Below, one piece after another: positions 5,129-6,362 of a stretch of DNA of 6,362 nucleotides. Both the position numbers and the translations under genes were made by a program. Every line of letters begins with the position of its first letter. The first letter of the stretch is position 1. The stretch is from an uncultured bacterium (GTDB taxonomy: Bacteria; Actinomycetota; Coriobacteriia; Coriobacteriales; Coriobacteriaceae), in the NCBI GenBank assembly GCA_905216075.1, contig CAJMSO010000103.1, positions 1-6,362 on the forward strand. Reading direction: 5' to 3'. The notes below the pieces were generated by a model. The model had not been told where the DNA came from. It worked only from the letters and a program-made list of their open reading frames with translations, and made no database searches.

Positions 5129-6362
5129 TAGCGAGGCTCGCCCACAACGGAGCCAGACAGATACCACGTCTTGGCGACATCAACATCGACGTCGACGATT
5201 TTACCGATGAGCTGATCGATGCTATAGCCAGCAGGAATCGGCGCATGCACCGTCTGGTTCTTGGGACTCTTGCCCAAAAGGACAGCGTCATTCTTCTTGC
5301 TCGTGCCCTCAATGAGCGCAGGCACCACGGTGTGAAGCTCGCCCTGGTTATACTCGTGAGCCGTCGTCTCGATAACCTTGACCAGACGGTTAAAGCGCTC
5401 AAGGATAACCTCATGCGGGGTGGGGTCATAAATTTCAGCTGCCGGGGTACCGGCACGCTTGGAGTAAATAAACGTGTAGGCCTGGGCATAGCGCACCGTC
5501 TCGGCAAGCGAGAGCGTCTGCTCAAAGTCTTCCTCGGTCTCGCCCGGGAAACCCACGATGATGTCGGTCGAAAGCGCAATATCGGGCATACGGTTACGAA
5601 TACGATCGACCAGGCCCAGATAATCCTCGCGCGTATAACGACGATTCATTTCTTTAAGGATGCGCGTGGAACCCGACTGAACGGCCAGGTGAAGCTGCGG
5701 CATGACGGCGGGCGTCTCGGCCATAGCATCGATGGTCTCGGGCAGCAGATCTTTGGGGTGCGACGAGGTAAAGAAGATACGCTCGACGCCCGTATCGCCC
5801 ACCGCGCGCAGCAAGTCGGCAAAGCGCGGCTTGCCAAAGAGATCGCGACCGTAGGAGTTCACGTTTTGGCCCAGAAGCGTAATCTCGCGCACGCCCTGAC
5901 GCACGAGCCCGGTCACCTCGTCGACAATCTCCTCGAAGGGACGGCTCTTCTCGCGACCACGGACGTACGGCACGATGCAGTACGTGCAGAAGTTGTTGCA
6001 GCCCGTCATGATGGGCACCCATGCGTGATACTGCGTCTCGCGGTGCCACGGCATACTCATGGCGTCGGTATCCTCATGCTCGTTCGTGCGGATATGGCGC
6101 TTGCCATCCATAAACGCCTCGGCGATAAGCTCGGCCACGTGAGCAATGGAATGGGTACCAAAAATGACGTTGACGTTATCGACGTTGGTGAGCAAGCCCT
6201 CGCCATCGCGCTGGGCGATGCAGCCGCCCACGGCGACCACGCGCTTACCCGAAGGCGAAGGAGGAAGACTCTTGCAGGAATTGCACTGACCATACAGGCG
6301 CGTATCGGCAGCCTCGCGCACACAACACGTCATAAACACGACAATATCGGCATGCTCGGGAT
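5128..6362 (-). CDS. miaB: tRNA-2-methylthio-N6-dimethylallyladenosine synthase MiaB (5' end outside window)
   Basis: Radical-SAM methylthiotransferase that converts i6A37 to ms2i6A37. The reading frame stays open to the right edge; 410 residues are visible and roughly 30-45 N-terminal residues, including the first auxiliary-cluster cysteine, lie outside. Counting from the first complete codon (6360): UPF0004 domain with auxiliary-cluster cysteines in TCCVRE (12/13) and VGGC (47), the radical-SAM loop C121-x3-C125-x2-C128 in GCNNFCTYCIVPYVRG, GQNVNSYG (164-171), QSGS (228-231) and DIIVGFPGETEEDF (266-279), and a C-terminal TRAM domain (about 338-406). The motif set and the miaA neighbour favour MiaB over RimO or MtaB. 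An extra CxxC (C26, C29) sits between the second and third cluster cysteines. The GTG at 6339 is not the true start, because conserved sequence (ADIVV) continues upstream of it. Confidence 0.95.
   Translation of the reverse strand, partial: PEHADIVVFMTCCVREAADTRLYGQCNSCKSLPPSPSGKRVVAVGGCIAQRDGEGLLTNVDNVNVIFGTHSIAHVAELIAEAFMDGKRHIRTNEHEDTDAMSMPWHRETQYHAWVPIMTGCNNFCTYCIVPYVRGREKSRPFEEIVDEVTGLVRQGVREITLLGQNVNSYGRDLFGKPRFADLLRAVGDTGVERIFFTSSHPKDLLPETIDAMAETPAVMPQLHLAVQSGSTRILKEMNRRYTREDYLGLVDRIRNRMPDIALSTDIIVGFPGETEEDFEQTLSLAETVRYAQAYTFIYSKRAGTPAAEIYDPTPHEVILERFNRLVKVIETTAHEYNQGELHTVVPALIEGTSKKNDAVLLGKSPKNQTVHAPIPAGYSIDQLIGKIVDVDVDVAKTWYLSGSVVGEPR

Noticed and set aside
4547..5131. 194-codon plus-strand open frame opposite miaA
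   Set aside because: It is fully antisense to a clearly conserved gene, the translation has no recognisable domain, and no ribosome site precedes it. Long antisense frames are common at this GC content.
5129..5167. Longer miaA start at ATG 5167
   Set aside because: The 13 extra residues do not resemble MiaA and would overlap miaB by 40 bases; the TAATG start at 5128 is more likely.
5067..5579. 170-codon minus-strand frame inside miaB
   Set aside because: An arginine/serine/leucine-rich translation overlapping the conserved MiaB frame; a shadow frame.

Overview
The window is a dense stretch of ordinary bacterial chromosome with eight genes, one of them cut by the window edge. It suggests a Gram-positive actinobacterium, most plausibly class Coriobacteriia (a Collinsella-like organism). 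Three things point that way: the GAAC-N4-GTTC type of SOS box, a GC content in the mid-to-upper 50s, and a gene order (nrdR, LysM protein, divergent lexA, then hflX, miaA and miaB on the other strand). As I recall it, that order is a compact version of the Mycobacterium nrdR / Rv2719c / lexA ... hflX / miaA / miaB neighbourhood. The genus is an inference from memory, not the result of a search.

Layout. (1) Positions 12-1404, minus strand, read right to left: a membrane-anchored LysM protein, nrdR (zinc-finger/ATP-cone repressor of ribonucleotide reductase) and dut (dUTPase). nrdR and dut are 4 bases apart, and the dut Shine-Dalgarno lies in the last codons of nrdR. (2) Positions 1405-1567: a divergent control region with three SOS boxes, each centred exactly 28 bases from the next. 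A good minus-strand promoter (TTGACA, 16 bases, GATAAT) has the middle SOS box filling its spacer. (3) Positions 1568-2916, plus strand: lexA, then a multi-pass DUF1624-type (heparan-alpha-glucosaminide N-acetyltransferase-like) membrane protein starting inside the lexA stop codon. (4) Positions 2901-6362, minus strand: miaB (5' end outside the window), miaA and hflX, joined by TAATG stop/start overlaps and running convergently into the lexA operon with a 16-base tail-to-tail overlap.

How the genes work together. LexA should repress both itself and the divergent LysM gene. By position and architecture the LysM gene is a YneA/DivS/Rv2719c-like SOS cell-envelope or division protein. If transcription continues past it, NrdR and dUTPase would also come under damage control, linking the SOS response to dNTP pools and uracil exclusion. 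MiaA and MiaB make the i6A and ms2i6A modification at A37 of tRNAs reading UNN codons, and HflX is a ribosome-associated GTPase, so the right-hand operon serves translation. No mobile element, CRISPR array, tRNA or rRNA gene is seen. The most interesting signals are the evenly spaced SOS-box trio, a perfect 9-base inverted repeat that could hide the nrdR start codon, and the coupling of a membrane acyltransferase-like gene to lexA.
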